Below the pieces are notes generated by a model. The model worked only from the letters and a program-made list of their open reading frames with translations. It did not search any database and had not been told where the DNA came from. Shown here piece after piece: positions 45,290 to 58,639 of a stretch of DNA of 64,000 nt; position 1 is the stretch's first letter, and every line of letters starts with the position of its first letter. The DNA comes from Sipunculus nudus. Its lineage: Eukaryota; Annelida; Sipuncula; Golfingiida; Sipunculidae. The translations under genes and the position numbers were made by a program. The stretch is from contig CM049315.1 of assembly GCA_026874595.1 (NCBI GenBank), positions 77,474,401 to 77,538,400 on the forward strand, read 5' to 3'.

Positions 45290-45850
45290 TTTTGAGGTCT
45301 TTCAGCTGTTCCGTATGGATCCAAGCATGTTTCCGTATACGTTTTCGTACCTACCGCTGCATGACCCAGGTGGCACAAACATACCCGCAACATTACCCCA
45401 AATCGCACCCCGCTCCCCAAGAATGGTCTCGATTTGTACTATTTTATATTTCTTATATGTCAGCACCCGTAAAGTGGAAACGTAGCTTTACTGGCAACAA
45501 CCTTGGTGCTAACTCGGCCGCGCCGATAATACATCCATGACGCTAACCCCATCATCTCGCTGACACGATATGCCACCCTGTTAACACGACCATATACCAC
45601 GGATATTAACATGGCTATACGGCTAACTAGGCCACCCAACTAACATGAACACCGATCCCACCAATAGGAACATCTTACTAACATAACCATACGGCTAGCA
45701 TGACCACCCCACGGAGACGAACATCCCAATAACATGGCAATACGGCTTGCACAGCCACCCCACTGATATGACTATCACCGATATCCGGCTAACACGAATA
45801 CCCCGCTAACACGACTATTCGCAGGCTAGAGCACCCTATTAAAAAGGAGT
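45290..45850. repeat. degenerate CTAACACGA-type repeat
   Basis: Imperfect recurrences of CTAACA(C/T)GA, ATACGGCTA and CCACCCC at irregular spacing of about 15-35 bp. Probably a decayed satellite-like array. See 40350-40410 for the same motif left of the 4.8-kb element. Confidence 0.5.
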
Positions 45851-47439
45851 CGGTGGTCTATTTAAGGTCTCTTATTAGTAACTTTGTCATTTACACATGG
45901 GGATTTAAAGACAAAGGAAAAGCCATTCATTCTGAAGGATCATATACATTAAATGTTAAAGGAAAAAAAAAACTGGAAACCAACACTTAAATGTCGAGAG
46001 TTGTACGGGAAATAAAATACTGGAATTTAAATACCTTGTCTTAATTACGTTATTCATTTTTAATGTGGGGTAATGTAGAGTGATGTCATTTTGATCAAGG
46101 TAGAAATTCAATCATATTATCTGCGCCATTATTATCAAATAAACTCTTTAAAACAAGAAAATTAACGAAAGATTTATGTTTCTCGGCGGACCATATTTAA
46201 AACCAATCTTCTTAAGAAGGAAAACAATGAAAGATGATCATTCAAATTATGTGTGTAATAGTTTGTTGATAATCTTTTCATTGGAAATAATTGTAAATTG
46301 ATAAGGAAAAGAAAATGGATAAAGATTTAATCCATCCTGTTCAGACAGGGTCATCTCCGGAGAGAATCCCACATGCCCAGTATATAAATTTCAGGATAGG
46401 TCGACTGGCAATAAAGCGTTTGTATGCGTCAGGGTCAGCATTTGGTCACTGGGCACGGAGGTCTCTGGCGGTTGACGCGGCAACGATAATGAATATAACC
46501 CTGGTTGCTCTGATCTGCACTGGCAGGGGGAAACCCAGCAGGGAATTGAGGTCTTAGTGACCAAAAGACAGCGGCCCAGAGTCACGAGAGTCGTACCACA
46601 GGAGAGACTGTAATCTAACCGGACCGAACGTCCCATGAAATTTCAATCTACGGAGCGATATATGGGGATAACTGATATGTTACGCCGCGTGAGCAAGTCG
46701 CTTCAATGTAATCCACACGAGAGCTGTGTCATATCGATAACTGGCCGCTCCTCTATTTCATTTCCTTTAAGGATCTGTGCGTCACAAAAGATTTTTTTAG
46801 AAAAGTTTTCCAGAGTACCATTAAGGGGCACAGTTGGCGGTATGTTTTCAGTATGAAGTTTTTTCAATAAAATCGATGCAATCTGGCTGTGTTTCTCGAT
46901 AGGTTTGCTAACATGTTGATCCTTCAAGATAACAGACATAATGCACGTTTTAGGTGCGAAAATTGAAGGAAGGTATGCGGCAAAAGGAAAATAATGATGG
47001 GACTGTGATGTGCTTACAATTCATGATAGTGAATCCCAGCTGGAATAGGCGGGACAAAAATGAAGAGACAAGAAAAATAAAAATGCGGAGGGGAACAATG
47101 CCAGTTCATGAATTGGCATTCACATAATACTCGATCACAAAGTTTTATTGGTGTAGAAGTAACCGCCTTAATTGTTTATGCTTACTTAAAGATAGTTTAT
47201 ATGTGCATCTGCAGAAGAGCATTCCGGCTACGGACTACATGACAGAGGCAACACACGAATATCTTAGCGTCAAACAGGCTCAGTGTACCTCACCTGCGGG
47301 TCTCGGATGTATTACGTGGAACAACCCCCGAGCGCACTCGCTTGTAAGTGAAGCTCGGCTGGGGGTACAATTCTTCCCATCACAGTCTTCCCGCATGCAG
47401 AGCGTTAAACCTAGGGTTGGGATCGACCGTAAAAAAAGC
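45851..47439. other. non-coding, nothing recognised
   Basis: An 80-codon frame at 46315-46557 lies in a slightly GC-richer patch but shows no family motif. Confidence 0.35.
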
Positions 47440-47516
47440 TCACCGCTTCAGATGACATTCGAACTCACGGCTTTGCGCACTACCCCTAAACCATCTAAGC
47501 CAAGCCCTCGACAACT
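47440..47516 (-). mobile_element. possible tRNA-derived SINE head
   Basis: On the minus strand, TGGCTTAGATGG resembles a pol III A box, followed about 35 bp later by GAGTTCGAATGTC, a weak B box. The spacing suits a tRNA-like promoter. No intact cloverleaf and no second copy in the window. Confidence 0.35.
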
Positions 47517-49528
47517 AATTTGGACAGTTACAATAACATAAGAAAATTATCAATGGGCAGTAGTGAGTAAAACGGAACGAGAGAATAAGTAAAGGAAAAC
47601 GAGGGAGGGGACAGGGAAATGATGATACTGAATATGCTGTGGAAAACGGGAAGGCTATTAATGTAAGAGGGTCAGAGGAGATATAATTAAACAGAATTAC
47701 AATATTGCCGGCGGATGAGTTTACAGAAAGAATATTACCTGACATGTAGGTTGATATGGGAACACTGGTCATATGGGGATGGACATGATTGAAATGTATT
47801 TAAGTGCATAATAAGTGTATGGAAATGGATGGCAAACGGCAGCTGACAATGGAAGCGTTACAAGGAGCTAGGCGAGCCACAGTGATAAATAGGAATGTTA
47901 ATTTTATCATAGTTTACATCCTGAAACGTGTGCGTGTTTGCGTGCGTCTCTGCAGATGTTTCAGGGTGTGTTTGTGTGAGTCTGGGAATGTATGTGAAGG
48001 TGCGTCTTGTATTCGAATTACTTTGTCATAAAACTAGATTTTATTTAATAGAAATTCGTGCATAGTGAATACTATACCACATGAGCGTTTGTTCAAATGT
48101 GACCTTAGAATATATTGACATGTATTGTTACAAAGTACACACTTATACATATACAGGTCTAGGCGTACACTGATGTCCAGTCGTTAACTATTAGTTCTGG
48201 TCTCTCCGGTCTGATTGCGTAAGGGGCCACCCAGCCCAGCGTCTGCGCGATTAGGCTGATGGCTTCCCCTCGACCCCTGCTCAATATCCCATATGGATAT
48301 ATATAGAGAGAGATGGAGTGTTTTCGGTTAAAGTATATTTTTCATTAGCAACCAGGTCCTTATTTATAATTTTAAGATTAATAGATCACCAGGTGGGCCC
48401 CTCTGTTCTCTTTATGTGCATATATGCCAAGATACCTTACCTTATTTCAATTTCCAGTTATTAATCATTGTTCAGTTGAAAAATTAAAATCCCCATGGTA
48501 GAATCTAAGTTTATTTCTCATTACTAGTTAACCCTAATTCGTGATTACGTCACAATTAGTATCACTGCTTTAAGTGTACGGTGAGCTATATGGCAAGGTG
48601 TTGTTTATTGTTGGGCGTATAGCAGTTTTTGGATTATATACATTTTAAGCGGTAACAAGAAACACACGTTTACTCTGACTGGGCCAGATAGCGATATCAG
48701 CACCAGCCTTGCAACCCCTGTTTCGTTAAGGTCCTCACTCACGCCTCTAGAATGTATAAGTATACTGGGATGGCACTGAAAAGGGTCGGAAGTGTCAAGT
48801 CTCAGGTCTCAAGGCTCAAGTCTCCAGTAGCCTGCTGTTTTAATATATTTAAGTGTATGTGCATGGTGCGAACCTGTACGGCTTTAATGTATTGATTAAA
48901 CATCGACTTAACGTCTGTCTAGAGTTCGAGTTTTCATGAGAGAACCTGCGAGTCGGCAACCCCTGACAGTATAATTTCATAAACGTATAGTTTTCACGTG
49001 TGTAATTCGCAGCGTTGAAACCGGACACGTAATGTAACATTGACACAATGACATCAGGGACAGGCTTTCAGTGATCAAAGCACCGGTTGCTTGTTTTCCA
49101 GCCAGTCTGTGTTTGAACTACAGGTGGTAGTCTAATTATTTGTCACATGGCTCGCCGGGAGTCTCTTCCCCCAAACTTCTGTGTAATTCTGAGGCTGGTT
49201 GTCGTATACTTGCATACAGGATCTGTCAACTACTTGCGCATAAATTGAGTTAATCGTGTTTGGGGACTGGCGGGCAGATATTGAAGAGTCAGCAGGCATC
49301 ATTTTTATTCTATTTTGATCATTGGTTATTTCCCGCCTGGCTGCCCACTGTCGGAATGCTACATATCACTGAGAGAATAGCCGTCCTGTGTATCCGTCTA
49401 GACATCAGTCAGACCAAGTGTTTACAGATATTCTGAATTTCACAGAATCGGCACGCCGTTGTCGTTCCTGGTATTCAATCAAATTGGTCGATTAGAGCCG
49501 ATGCGACCTCGGTGCCGGTGTTGCAGGT
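47517..49528. other. non-coding, nothing recognised
   Basis: Two kilobases without a recurring family or supported gene. Confidence 0.4.
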
Positions 49529-50012
49529 GTAGCGATTTCCGATTACCCCCGCCAAAATTAACCCCCCATTAACCATTAAGATTATCGAGGGGTAGATGGA
49601 ATTTAAATTATCCCCGGGGTATTTTGAATTCGATTTCACCCTTCCCCACACGATTTCGGATTACAACGCAAATCAGCTGTTTATTAATATTTAATGACTT
49701 ATAATTATTATAACTTGTTTCTTTTGGAGGCCTTACTATAATTTAGATAATATTCATCTTATATTTGTTTGTAAAATGATTTGGACATAGGTGAAGTGCA
49801 TCAATATCATTAGGCTTATAGTTAAAACGTTGTTCTTTTTTACTTTTCACGTGTTTAATTAAGTTGACATAAGCATTTATCATTACGCTATAAATCTGCG
49901 AGGGGTGGGGGTAATCTGAACAGTTCGCGGGAACCTGTAATGAGGTTCAATCTTCCCCGGGGTAGTTTGAAATCGATTAAGTTTTCCTGGGGGTAATCTG
50001 AAATTAAGGGTA
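49529..50012. mobile_element. foldback element (~480 bp)
   Basis: Left end TAGCGATTTCCGATTACCCC (49529 on) pairs with the right end, reverse complement TACCCTTAATTTCAGATTAC then CCCC. GATTACCCCC-type blocks recur four or more times in both orientations, alternating with CCCCGGGGTA. A structured MITE without coding; the superfamily is unclear. Confidence 0.62.
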
Positions 50013-50989
50013 GCTTGATATCTTTAAAATGAGCAAGAGGCGTAAATGCTCTGATGGCAGAGGTGAAACAGAATACGGAGTTCTATATGAGTATTATATC
50101 GGGTACCTACTGGCAGCCATTCTCTCAGCAGAGAAATGGTTAAGTTGAGAAGATTAATAAAAAAATCGTTTGGGATACGCCTTTCTAGGAAACAATTATC
50201 CGTGACCTCCTTTAGTATAATCACGTTGCATCTCATCCGCGTCCTGTACTTGACGCAAAGTATAATCTGTGGGCGATAATAAGAGTAATACAGCGTCCCC
50301 TTTTCCCTGTCGCTCAAGTATTATTTAGCACTGACACAACCAGTTTTTCTTTCATACTTGCTTATTATATGTGGTTGCTTTATCAAGCAATACTTGAACT
50401 GCAGAGAAGAAGGGATCCCTGTAACATTTTTGCATCCATGATTCATATATAAGCTCAATATGCTATCTTCTTTTTATATGTTAATTATGCATGTACATGT
50501 TAGTACTCACAGTACTCAGTAGTGTAGGATGGTCGGAACTACTCGTCTCAACTGTCAAACTTTAACATAAAAATTGTTACATTTCAATGAAACACCTTCT
50601 GTTTTCATATGCACAAGTTTACAACTTTACCCATGTTAGTTTAATTTGCCTTGAAATAATTCATACCCATTGTACATGAACTAATCCACTACCTTCTTCA
50701 CTACATGTATACCTACGCTATCTGTGTAAGTAGCAGCCCCGGTATATTGTTGGTTGGAGATTTGGAAGCCCACAAACCATACTCTAATGAGTTCGATTCT
50801 GCACATTGTGGTCAGTACAGTTGTTACGTTACCCTCTCGCAGACTGCCCGTGAACAAACATGACGTATTTTTAGAAATTGAAAACCACATACATTTCTCA
50901 ACAGAAATAAATACAACGTTCCTTCTTTCTTTGAGGATTCTATTATCTTTGAAAGGTCTGCATGTGTCCATCTGGTAGTCAAGACATTT
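50013..50989. other. non-coding, unassigned open frames
   Basis: Overlapping frames on both strands at 50681-50978 (96 codons minus, 74 plus) are not recognisable, and I cannot choose between them. Confidence 0.35.
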
Positions 50990-51365
50990 TAACCTTTAAA
51001 CAAGAGCCTTTTAATTTCGCCACCACGCAGTCATTGGCACGGTCTATGTGTACAACTAAAAGTATGAATCTGGGTGTCTTAGTGATAACAGCCCATATCT
51101 CAAGAGTGGTTCAATGTATAAGGCTGAAATTGTGCGTGTCCTTAGATCTTGGATCTCTTCATCTCGTATTTGAGACTGATGATAAAACCTACAATCATTT
51201 CGCATGGTGTCCATCCATGTGTTTGACACCTGTTCGTCTCAGTGATTGGTTCAGTGTATTGGACTGAAAATGTGCATGTCCATTGATCTTGGATACCTCC
51301 ATCTCGTACTCAAGACTGGTGGCGCCATTTTCAATCGGTTTTGCGTGGATTCCATCCATGCGTTT
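50990..51365 (+). repeat. degenerate ~140-bp tandem array (family B), block 2
   Basis: GATCTTGGAT recurs at 51145 and 51285 (140 bp apart), each followed by CTCGTA(T/C)T and by (T)CCATCCATG(T/C)GTTTG. Same family as 4552-5590. It ends directly at a Helitron-like copy. Confidence 0.7.
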
Positions 51366-51384
51366 GCTTAAGTTTAAGTTTTAA

Positions 51385-51670
51385 CTAGAAATCTGCTTCC
51401 TAGGGAATGCAAGCCTTCGCCAAGTGGTGGATCGCTATTGTGGGATTCTTTCAAAACCGTGTTTTCATTCACTTATTCGGCACGTATTCCCAGGTTCATT
51501 CCTGCATATGTGACTGTACATTTGTTAATATTCCGTGATTACGTTCCTGAATACTAAAAAAAAAGAGATTTCGTACATGACTGCATGATTTTTATGTGTA
51601 CAAACACACACAAGCACAAACACACACACACAAACGGGGAGGAACGCATACCCCCTGACGGAGGCAATAA
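51385..51670 (-). mobile_element. Helitron-like family A, copy 7
   Basis: Minus-strand copy. The head TTATTGCCTCCGTCAGGGGG is at the 51670 end. The tail is GGCGAAGGCTTGCATTCCCT then AGGAAGCAGATTTCTAG, with CTAG at 51385-51388 and T following. Confidence 0.78.
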
Positions 51671-53280
51671 ATGTTCCATGAAGGTCCAAGATCTATTATC
51701 AGAATTGAATCCACGTTATCCTGCACATCGACTTTTAAACAAACAATAAAGCTATCATTTAAATGTTTCTATTCACTTGTGCAGGTGAGTGAGAAATGTA
51801 GCGCATAGAAATGTGTATCTGCAACCAGAAATAAACATCACATTTGCACTTTATAAATTAACGTGGTCTTATCATATAATATCAACTTCACTATGTAACC
51901 AAACACCAACCTGCTCCGGAATCGTTGCAAATCACGAAATGCTATATATTGATACAACCATTTTTGTTTTCATTAATAGCTTGCCTTAGATTATGATAAA
52001 ACGAAAACTTTCTTATACATCCTTTAAATTACCTGCAGCTGTGCCGAGCAAGAATTTGCAATTTTGCAAAAACAAAATGTAAAAAAATACTGATACAGAA
52101 GAAACCCCAATTTTATTCAATATGAATATTTCATATAACGATATCCCAGGGATGTATAAATTATGACTTTAGTAGGACTCCAAGTCAAGAACTGGACTAT
52201 AAAATTTAAATCAAAAGGGCAAGCCTATATAGTTTGAGGAGATTTAGGAAGGCCCGAGGGTGGAGCTTGCGTGGATTTTTCCTAAAGTGCAGCCGCCTGG
52301 GTAGACAGGAATAATAAATTGATCAAACAGTAAAAAGTAGATAAAAAAGCAAATGGCTCCCTTTATATAGGTTCAGTTAATCGACTTCGTGAACACCAGG
52401 AAATACATTCTTTGCACTCTCTCAGGGATAGTTTAGAACAGGGGCGGGTGCGTCCGGGTTTTCTTTTGGGTTCATATAAATCCTAAACAAATATTAATTC
52501 TATTCTACCATAAATGCGGTCAACTTTTCTAGCCGACAGATTTTATACGGTTTCCAAAGCAAAAAAGGTATAACATGCTGTATGATTTTTTAAGTAAAAT
52601 AAAACGTTTCCGTTTACGTCCATATTTCCGTTGACCTCCCTCCCGCTTAAAAAAATCGAAATCCGTCCCTATTAAGGGAGCAACCGATCGGAGAATGTAA
52701 TTAGAAGAAGCCCCCAAGGCCGGATAGAGAGCATCTTGACCCGCGTGAACTCATCCTTGCTATCCATTTGGATCATACGATCGGTGCCTAGGGTTGACAG
52801 CCAAGTGCTACCGGTTGTCCCACCTCGGGATAATAAAACTCTGAACACTTTAATAGCGCGCTATTGATGCGCGGCAAAGAAATACAATCCTCGCTCTGTC
52901 CATTTATTTCAATGTAACTAGTTTCCTTGAAATATCAACATTAAGACTACTAGTGGTTTTATAAAAACAAATACAGCAAGTTTTAGCTCTTATGGAAAAG
53001 GAAATTACTTTGGAAGATTTATTGCGAACAATACATCAACGTGCTGCCCAGGAACGGCAAAGACATTATGCTTACGTGTTAAAAGTATAAAAATACTCAT
53101 TTTATCAATATCTTTGATCAAAACATAAGGGCTTAGTGCATCAGCGTAGATTATTAAAACGTTTGAGCTGTTATAAATCCATAAACAAAATTACAAATGC
53201 TTGTGACTATAATTAATAGTATCCAGCTAAAATTCACTTGCGAGGAGCACCTGCAAGATTTCAAATTAGAGTAAGTGTAG
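51671..53280. other. non-coding, nothing recognised
   Basis: 1.6 kb without a supported gene or recurring family. Confidence 0.4.
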
Positions 53281-54210
53281 GGAGACTGTCTGCTGGGGTA
53301 AGAGACGTCAGATTTCCTACAGGATATAGAGTAGTAAGATTTCCTGCGCGGAAAAGAGCAGTACGATTCCCTGCTAGGATAAGAGTTGTAATATACGATT
53401 CCCTGCTAGGATAAGAGTTGTAATATACGATTCCCTGCTAGGATAAGAGTTGTAATATACGATTCCCTGCTAGGATAAGAGTTGTAATATACGATTCCCT
53501 GCTAGGATAAGAGTTGTAATATACGATTCCCTGCTAGGATAAGAGTTGTAATATACGATTCCCTGCTAGGATAAGAGTTGTAATATACGATTCCCTGCTA
53601 GGATAAGAGTTGTAATATACAATTCCCTGCTAGGATAAGAGTTGTAATATACGATTCCCTGCTAGGATAAGAGTTGTAATATACGATTCCCTGCTAGAAT
53701 AAGAGTTGTAATATACGATTCCCTGCTAGGATAAGAGTTGTAATATACGATTCCCTGCTAGGATAAGAGTGGTAATTTACGATTCCCTGCTAGGATAAGA
53801 GTGGTAATATACGATTCCCTGCTAGGATAAGAGTCGTAATATACGATTCCCTGCTAGGATAAGAGTCGTAATATACGATTCCCTGCTAGGATAAGAGTCG
53901 TAATATACGATTCCCTGCTAGGATAAGAGTCGTAATATACGATTCCCTGCTAGGATAAGAGTTGTAATATACGATTCCCTGCTAGGATAAGAGTTGTTAT
54001 ATACGATTCCCTGCTAGGATAAGAGTTGTAATATACGATTCCCTGCTAGGATAAGAGTTGTAATATACGATTCCCTGCTTGGATAAGAGAAACCGATTCC
54101 CTGCTCGGATAATAGAGTAAGATCCCCTGCTCGGATAAGAGTAGTAATATTCCCTGCTGGGTCAAGGTTAATACGATTCCCTGCTGGACAAGGAGTAGAA
54201 AGATTCTCTG
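53281..54210. repeat. 32-bp minisatellite (~23 core units plus edges)
   Basis: The core array at 53365-54094 has a unit of exactly 32 bp, GATTCCCTGCTAGGATAAGA followed by GTTGTAATATAC. It has about 22.8 near-identical copies. Both edges (53281-53364 and 54095-54210) hold diverged units of about 26-33 bp. Variants are clustered: GTGG in two successive units, then GTCG in four. This is the usual pattern of a homogenised centre with decaying flanks. The unit is not a multiple of 3 and is not coding. Confidence 0.98.
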
Positions 54211-54899
54211 CTGGCCTTAAATTGTAAAGTGATTATTAAGGAAATACATGTGTCATTATCTCTCGTACCCCGGGCATTGTCTTACTACCGGCAGTGAGTA
54301 TTTCTTCCTCAGTACCTCTTGGGTATCCATGGTAATGATGAAATCATGAATTTATTATATATAATGCATATCTGATGATAGTAGTAAAATGCAAGTTAAT
54401 TGAATAATTAATACCATTGATTATCACTCAACCGGTTTAACACATTCCTCTGTTTTATTCTTTTTCACGACGTTGAATATTACTGGGTTTTAGCGTGGCC
54501 TTTATGAATAATAATCATGTACTCCATGATATTTTTATCGTGTTTTACATACTCCTGGTTTTTACTCACGGATGAGGACAGCAGATAATGTGAAATTCCT
54601 TCATTTAACGAAGTTCATGTGGTATCTAATTAACCATCCCTATCAACTAGAATAAATCTACCCAGCGATTAAATACGAATCCTATATAAAACCCTACAGA
54701 GATCGGATGTAGGAATTAAGCACGCCCTATCTCATTAACACCTTAATTCCTTTATTGCTTAATCTTTATTTTTAAGTTAGGATAATGTACAACTTAGATG
54801 TCGACTGTTATTATCATTATTATTATAACACATTGGAATTATTCCATTATATAGTATGTATGGTAGTAAATGCATATACATAAAATGTATCATAATTTA
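54211..54899. other. non-coding, nothing recognised
   Basis: AT-rich, no features. Confidence 0.4.
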
Positions 54900-55320
54900 A
54901 GGGGCCGTTTTAAATGTAGCGTCATTTCTGCCCCTTTTCTACGATCAGCGTCAGAGTGCCTTAACATCTTGTATCAAGGACCGCACTGGAACGCAGGATT
55001 AGGATGCAAATATTTTCAACATATTTGACAAGTTTCATGGCCGATATGTACGCTGTCAATTGACATAAACCAGACCAATCGCTAACTTTTTAGTATACTT
55101 TCTAATAAGATTTACCATATGAGAAAAAATTCCCAGCATATTGGTAAAGCCCCCACAAGTTTGTTGAATTTCTGACCGTATGAATACAACTATGGCCCGC
55201 AGGGGTACATGTCTTCACATGTATTATTTTGTGTTAATTCGTCACTCGTAGCTTAAAATTAATATCCTCGGCTGTTAAAAAAGATATCGATGCAAATGGC
55301 TGGCTGGCTATTGCAGGTCC
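54900..55320 (+). repeat. interspersed repeat D, copy 2
   Basis: Opposite-orientation counterpart of 37870-38370. It ends next to a poly-C run. Confidence 0.72.
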
Positions 55321-55324
55321 ATCT

Positions 55325-55346
55325 CCCCTCCCCCCCCCCCCCCCCC
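55325..55346. repeat. poly-C tract
   Basis: About 21 C residues with the first one or two interrupted. Confidence 0.97.
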
Positions 55347-55734
55347 ATACGGCTTGTGCCACGACTCTATAGGCTTGCCAGTCCAATATAAATGCTTACT
55401 GAGTCGTCTTTTCACGACTCAGAAATTCATTTCAGTTGGTACACCAAGAATATGTAGGAACTCTCACGGGTTACGTCACCCTCATGTAAGGACGCATTGC
55501 TACTCTACAAATCTTCATTTTATCTTGTAAAGTCTTGCTGAGCCACTTGAATAATCCTTACAACAAAACGTAGTTTGCAATGTTCAATAGACTTCAGTTT
55601 AACTTATGTTGCGACAGTTAATAATAGACATAAAATTCTTATCAGAGGATATATATTTCCATTATACAGCTTGGCTATAGCGACCACGTGATCATATGTA
55701 CACTCCTGGCCTCTTGGAAAAAATGTGTCCATGA
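55347..55734. other. non-coding, nothing recognised
   Basis: No repeat or gene recognised. Confidence 0.4.
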
Positions 55735-56057
55735 TTTTTTTTCCGCCAGCACGGCATGTGTTCATCCACGTTCGTGAATATGATTGTGTGCAGCCGTGTT
55801 TGTTTGTGTTTGTTCACACAATCATGAACGAAATCTCATGAATATTTTTAGGGCATTTTGGGAAAGGGCCAATGATGAACCAATCATGGTATGGATCAAG
55901 GAACGTCTCCAAGGAAAATATTCAGAAATGTACTGTCACGTATGCACGAGTGAATCTGGGAATATTGGCCGAATAAGTGAATTTAAATACGGTTTTAGGG
56001 GGCATCCACAATAGGGATCCCAAATAGGCTTGCATTCCTTAGACTGCCTATTTCTAG
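55735..56057 (+). mobile_element. Helitron-like family A, copy 8
   Basis: Long plus-strand copy. Landmarks are TTCATCCACGTTCGTG, GTTTGTGTTTGTTCACACAA, ATGAACGAAATCTCATGAAT, GGGCATTTTGGGAAAGGGCC, GGAACGTCTCCAAGGAAAAT, GTATGCACGAGTGAATCTGG and AATATTGGCCGAATAAGTGA. The tail is GGCTTGCATTCCTTAGACTG then CCTATTTCTAG|T (CTAG at 56054-56057). The first bases of the head are diverged. The 76-codon frame inside it is a shadow of the repeat. Confidence 0.8.
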
Positions 56058-56779
56058 TTTAAATTAAACTGTGCTTGTTGAGAACGCTATGCACTAAAAA
56101 ATTAAACATTCACGATCATCTAAATTTCGGGCTCCCCGCATATTAGAACATTTTGATTCACTGAAGTTCATCCATAAAGACAAATTGAAGTTATGTTGAT
56201 CACTTGTTTTATTATGCATGGGTCTCAATTAAGATTGTTCCAGACAACTCCGTTATGGTGGTGGAGGTGTTTTTTTTTTGGGGGGGGGGGTGACACAGGT
56301 TCCTGGATTAGGTGCCAGTAGACTTGCATAACGGCAGATGTATAATGAAGAACACGGCACCAGACGCAAAACCCGCCCCTGCTTTTCGGTATTAAGCGTA
56401 TATCATTTTATTTGCATAAACGCTCCCTGCGCCACCTTTTAATCCGTCCCTGAGTTAAGTATTGCTATATATGTAAAAGTATAAGGTGTTTAAACACTTG
56501 TCCATTTCATGCTTGTAAATAGTAACTTAAGAGACGGTCATTTGTACAGTTTGTAAAGTGTGTGGAAGCATATATACTGGCCAACATCATAAAGGTCTTC
56601 AACGGTTCCATCTAAAATACCAGCACAATTGTTGCTCAGTATAATTCCTAACCGATCAAAGGTTTAAAAGTGAATAGCTATATGTTCCCTAATTCTTGTT
56701 TTAAAATAAATGTTGTGTTGTACTCTAAATAACATGATGATGTAGGAGAAGACAAAGATGGAGAGGTGAAGTCAACGTC
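56058..56779. other. non-coding, with poly-G
   Basis: Contains T8-9/G10 homopolymers at about 56270-56291. No gene recognised. Confidence 0.4.
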
Positions 56780-57110
56780 AACTCACAAGAGAACGACTCT
56801 GCTGTTCAGGGGTTTGGGGCGTCATAATCTTCTATCCAAATGCACGGGGGCTTTTAAATACACCAGCGGCGTAGATATACATGAAGTGCAGACGGTAATG
56901 TAGTACATTCAAATATGTTTGACCCGAATATTTTTAAGGCAAATTACCCAAACATGGATGTATTGTGGTAATGACGGAATGACGTAATAAGTATGTCGGA
57001 ATAAGTAATATTTTGTACGCATACGCATGTGAAATTTAAACAGAAGGCGTTTCCTTGATTTTAGACGTTGACAATTGAGACAAGTAGTTGCGGCCGTCAC
57101 ATATTTCCTT
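56780..57110 (+). repeat. repeat G, copy 3 (partial, diverged)
   Basis: Matches the 3' half of repeat G. Shared blocks are CGGCGTAGATATA, GGCAAATTACC(C/A)AAACATGGATG, GGAATAAGTAATATTTTGTA, GACAATTGAGACAAGTAGT. It lacks the TTAA insertion seen in copy 2. Confidence 0.65.
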
Positions 57111-58083
57111 TCTGGAAGAGGTTCGTTTTGAGTAGAAATGATCTCTGGCGGAAAGGAGGAATGGACGTAGACCAACTTATCCATGAGCAAGGCATAGATA
57201 GGGCACATTCTACAAAGCATACGCTGTCTTTCTAAACCAAGCTTTACTCTGTTACAGCCCATCAGCACAACATAAGCGTGTCTAAGTCTGTGCTATGTTA
57301 TTTGCAGATTGATTTAAAAAGGACTTCTTTTCTTTATCTAGGTGATGGATATTCTGGAGCTAACCTGGGATCTTGAATACCTTTGCGCTTGGCTTGACGT
57401 GGCTTTTATAAAAAAAAAAAAAAACAAAGACCTTGCTTATTTTTCTCTTTACAATAGTTGGAGGCAAATTACCTGGACATCAGCTTTTCTTAACTTTTGT
57501 CGTTGGTGAGGGAGCCGATGCGGGCCCCGGATTGCTGGAGTCAGCGTGATCAGCTAGAACCCTAACCCCACTCGTTGGTTCGTTCGTTAAATCGGACGCA
57601 ATGTTATTAAGCCCTGTCATATACGGAGTCCGATGTCAATACAGTGAGAGTTTCAATAATATGATCCTTAGACAAACACACCTATCTAATATTAACAATG
57701 CCTCAGTAGTCTGTATTAACAGGGGTTACAATTATACCTCATCAAAGTTGACTCGAGACAGCGTGGCTCCAAGTTATGTATTAACATCGATTTTTTATAA
57801 TGTCCCGATAAAACTTTTTGACATGTCTCTAGTAAAAAATGTCAGTGACTTTTTTTATACTGAGGATCCAAGTTTGGTTGTTAATGTTATCGAAACCAGT
57901 AAACAGTGGAAGTATATGCAACGGAATCGTTGATTCTACCTTAACTCATTTTGGAGGAATTCTCATTGTATGGATGTCGGAATCAATTTATGCCAGGTCC
58001 TAATAATGTTGAGTCGGATTGGGTGTGTTGGTCCAAATATATTGAATGAAATTAATAAAATGTAGAAACTATAGACATCTTAA
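57111..58083. other. non-coding, unassigned frames
   Basis: A 110-codon frame at 57601-57933 is not recognised. It has no signal peptide, no membrane segment and no motif, and I leave it unsupported. Confidence 0.35.
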
Positions 58084-58635
58084 GGTCACAGAAATCATAG
58101 AAGTGCCAGATGTTTATACAGCATTCAGGACTACCCCGCGCAAATCTTCTTTGTGTCAAATGTACATTAACATTTGCAATAATGTGTATGATGTGTAATT
58201 TCATTTTGGCAGAACACAAAAGTTTCCCAGCAAAAAGTTTACCATCCCAATACACGAATTGCTATCTCCTGATCAACTATTTTTTTCGTTGTTATCGTTC
58301 TGTTGATGAGTGAACATAGTTCACATGTGCCTATTTATTATATTTAGAATGTTGAAAAGAGGTCCGAACTCGCATACAAGTAGTATGGTCAAGTAAGATG
58401 GAACACAGAAGAAGCTGGAAGCTTTAAAAATTTTGATTACTGAATAGTGACCTTGCACGGTATCGCGACCAGGTGCGCACTATGTGTACGTTTTGTGCCA
58501 CTGGTCGCGCCCGATGCACGTTGATTTTCACGTGTATACAGGTGTACGCAACCGGTCTTAAAACAGATTCCATAGTATTTTAAGGAGAAAACACTACATC
58601 TATATTTAACATACCATGTATGTTAATAGGTCTCT
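58084..58635. mobile_element. TTAA-flanked element E, copy 2 (552 bp)
   Basis: Flanked by TTAA at 58080-58083 and 58636-58639. Shares with copy 1 (27845-28335) the block AAAAGTTTCCCAGCAAAA, a CCCGATGCACG block, a strong internal hairpin (CGCGACCAG / CTGGTCGCG, about 58463-58508) and an AATAGGTCTCTTTAA end. Divergence is high. No transposase. Confidence 0.58.
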
Positions 58636-58639
58636 TTAA

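Noticed and set aside
53365-54094. CRISPR-like array
   Set aside because: The units are contiguous 32-bp tandem copies with no unique spacers, in an animal genome. It is a minisatellite.
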